Both the position numbers and the translations under genes were made by a program. The notes beneath the pieces were generated by a model. It made no database searches, was not told the DNA's origin, and saw only the letters and a list, made by a program, of their open reading frames with translations. From NCBI GenBank assembly GCA_946544685.1, contig CAMNML010000003.1, positions 1-64,000 on the forward strand: a DNA stretch of 64,000 bases, given 5' to 3'. This DNA comes from an uncultured Caryophanales bacterium (GTDB lineage: Bacteria; Bacillota_I; Bacilli_A; RF39; UBA660). Below are positions 62,746-64,000 of this stretch, in pieces. Position 1 is the first letter of the stretch, and every line of letters begins with the position of its first letter.

Positions 62746-64000
62746 CTAATCTAAATTTATTGATGCAGCTAATGCCTCTTTTATATGTTTATATTTATCT
62801 TCATTTATATGTTCTTTAATAAATAAATCACTGTCTTCTTTTGCTTTTAGAAGCATATTATAGTCATTTTTTAGATCAGCAATTTTAAATGACATGTCTC
62901 CACTTTGTCTTATCCCAAATAGATCTCCACTACCTCTTAGTTTAAAGTCTTCTTCACTTATTTTAAATCCATCTGTTGTTTTAGTTAATACATTTAGTCT
63001 TTCTGTTTCTTTACTACTTATTAGTACACAGTATGATTCTAATGAGCTTCTTCCTACTCTTCCTCTTAATTGATGTAGAGCTGATAGTCCAAATCTATAA
63101 CTATCAAATATGGCAATTACTGTTGCGTTTTTAACATCTATTCCTACTTCTATTACTGTTGTACTTACTAGTATTTGAATTTTATTGTCTTTAAAGTCAT
63201 TCATTACTTCATCTTTTTCTTTATTATTCATTTTTCCATGTAGTATTCCTACTTTAAATAGTTTTCCAAATGCTTTATTCATTTTTTCTTCTAGTTCATA
63301 TACGTTTTCCATGTCTATTTCTTCATTTGTTTCTATTAGTGGAGCTATTACATATATTTGATGATTATTTTTTAATTCTTTATACATTAGTTCAAGTACT
63401 TCTTTTATTTCAGAATCTTTTTTTAACAGTGTTTTTACTTCTATTCTTCCACTTGGCATTGTTTTTATACTTGATACATCCATATCTCCATAGATTGTAA
63501 GTGCATATGTTCTTGGTATTGGAGTTGCGCTCATGTATAGTATGTCTGGAGTTGTTCCTTTATTTTTTAGGTTAGCTCTTTGATTTACTCCGAATCTGTG
63601 TTGCTCATCTGTTATTACAAGTCCTAAATTATTATAGATAACATCTTCACTTATTAATGCATGTGTTCCTATTAATATATCTATTTCATTGTTTTTTAAT
63701 TTATTTAGAATTGTTTTTTTATTTTTTGTTTTACCTGTTAGTAGTTCTATTTTTAGATTAGGTAAAATCTTTTTAATATTTTCATAGTGTTGTATAGCTA
63801 GTATTTCTGTTGGAGCCATAAGTGAGCCTTGATATCCTGCTAGATAGTTCATATAAAGTGATATAAATGATACTATTGTTTTTCCTGATCCTACATCTCC
63901 TTGTAAGAGTCTATTCATTTGTTTAGGATCTACCATGTCTTCATATATTTCTTTTATACTTTTTAATTGGTCTTTTGTTAGTTCAAATGGAAGATTATTA
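62746..64000 (-). CDS. recG: ATP-dependent DNA helicase RecG, N-terminus cut by window edge
   Basis: Frame runs from the stop at 62746 to the right edge (upstream codons NNLPFELTKDQLKSIKEI). Helicase motifs: GDVGSGKT, TDEQHRFGV, TMPSGRIEVKTLL, IEVGIDVKNATVIAIFDS, LHQLRGRVGRSS, and the RecG-typical EEDFKLRGSGDLFGIRQSG. Remodels stalled forks and recombination junctions. 3' part only (about 418 codons), so start and wedge domain lie beyond the window. Confidence 0.95.
   Translation of the reverse strand, partial: NNLPFELTKDQLKSIKEIYEDMVDPKQMNRLLQGDVGSGKTIVSFISLYMNYLAGYQGSLMAPTEILAIQHYENIKKILPNLKIELLTGKTKNKKTILNKLKNNEIDILIGTHALISEDVIYNNLGLVITDEQHRFGVNQRANLKNKGTTPDILYMSATPIPRTYALTIYGDMDVSSIKTMPSGRIEVKTLLKKDSEIKEVLELMYKELKNNHQIYVIAPLIETNEEIDMENVYELEEKMNKAFGKLFKVGILHGKMNNKEKDEVMNDFKDNKIQILVSTTVIEVGIDVKNATVIAIFDSYRFGLSALHQLRGRVGRSSLESYCVLISSKETERLNVLTKTTDGFKISEEDFKLRGSGDLFGIRQSGDMSFKIADLKNDYNMLLKAKEDSDLFIKEHINEDKYKHIKEALAASINLD

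Overview
The window is strongly AT-rich. Almost every gene lies on the minus strand in tight, often overlapping operons. The content fits an uncultured gut-type low-GC Bacillota/Mycoplasmatota relative (Bacilli, RF39-like); this is inference from gene content, not from a marker gene. TGA works as a stop: several junctions are ATGA overlaps (psd/pssA, 21055-21058, 32848-32851), so the standard bacterial code applies. No tRNA, rRNA, CRISPR array, integrase or transposase is visible. Coordinates below use the ribosome-binding-site-supported start where it differs from the longest open frame.

Layout. (1) 1-9103: two transcription units with a TelA/XpaC theme. One is telA plus a CbxX-type AAA+ ATPase. 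The other is a tethered solute-binding/VWA protein, an XpaC-like protein, a second solute-binding protein, then membrane proteins and a methyltransferase. A candidate plus-strand small RNA (about 2864-2968) sits between them. (2) 9599-9890: a compact plus-strand locus with a 30-residue hydrophobic peptide, a very strong ribosome-binding site, long-range 5'/3' complementarity and a plausible antisense promoter, i.e. a type I toxin-antitoxin candidate absent from long-ORF calling. (3) 9951-20653: housekeeping and envelope genes, including a membrane XRE regulator, transglutaminase-like protein, DUF1287, CDF metal exporter with a His tail, phosphatase, DUF2779 nuclease, rhodanese and thioredoxin-like lipoproteins, and the phosphatidylethanolamine branch genes pssA-psd. 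(4) 20771-25099: a coupled three-gene operon of unknown function. (5) 25199-31326: surface proteins, centred on a TasA/camelysin-like protein, a SipW-type signal peptidase with an extra polytopic domain, a DUF5305 protein and a beta-helix/InlB-repeat protein. (6) 31449-40948: an ASCH pseudogene, a sialidase-like protein, unknown genes, an ABC exporter, and an archaeal-type valS under a T-box with two small upstream ORFs.

(7) 41343-55388: a defence-like island. It holds a YobI/KAP-like P-loop ATPase, a HEPN/DUF5677-like protein, a GIY-YIG/DUF2075 helicase fusion beside the remnant of a second helicase, a type ISP-like restriction-modification polypeptide with an N-terminal GIY-YIG-like (rather than Mrr) domain and its partner, a NERD-HRDC protein and an Mrr-family endonuclease. 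Codon choice here (fewer Leu CTA codons by eye) looks unlike the neighbouring housekeeping genes. (8) 55472-64000: a DGSC-repeat surface protein, NUDIX hydrolase, HExxH protein, a fused trpS/TfoX-like remnant, lipoproteins, an XRE regulator, a beta-lactamase-fold hydrolase, a transglutaminase-like gene bracketed by repeated terminators, and the 3' part of recG.
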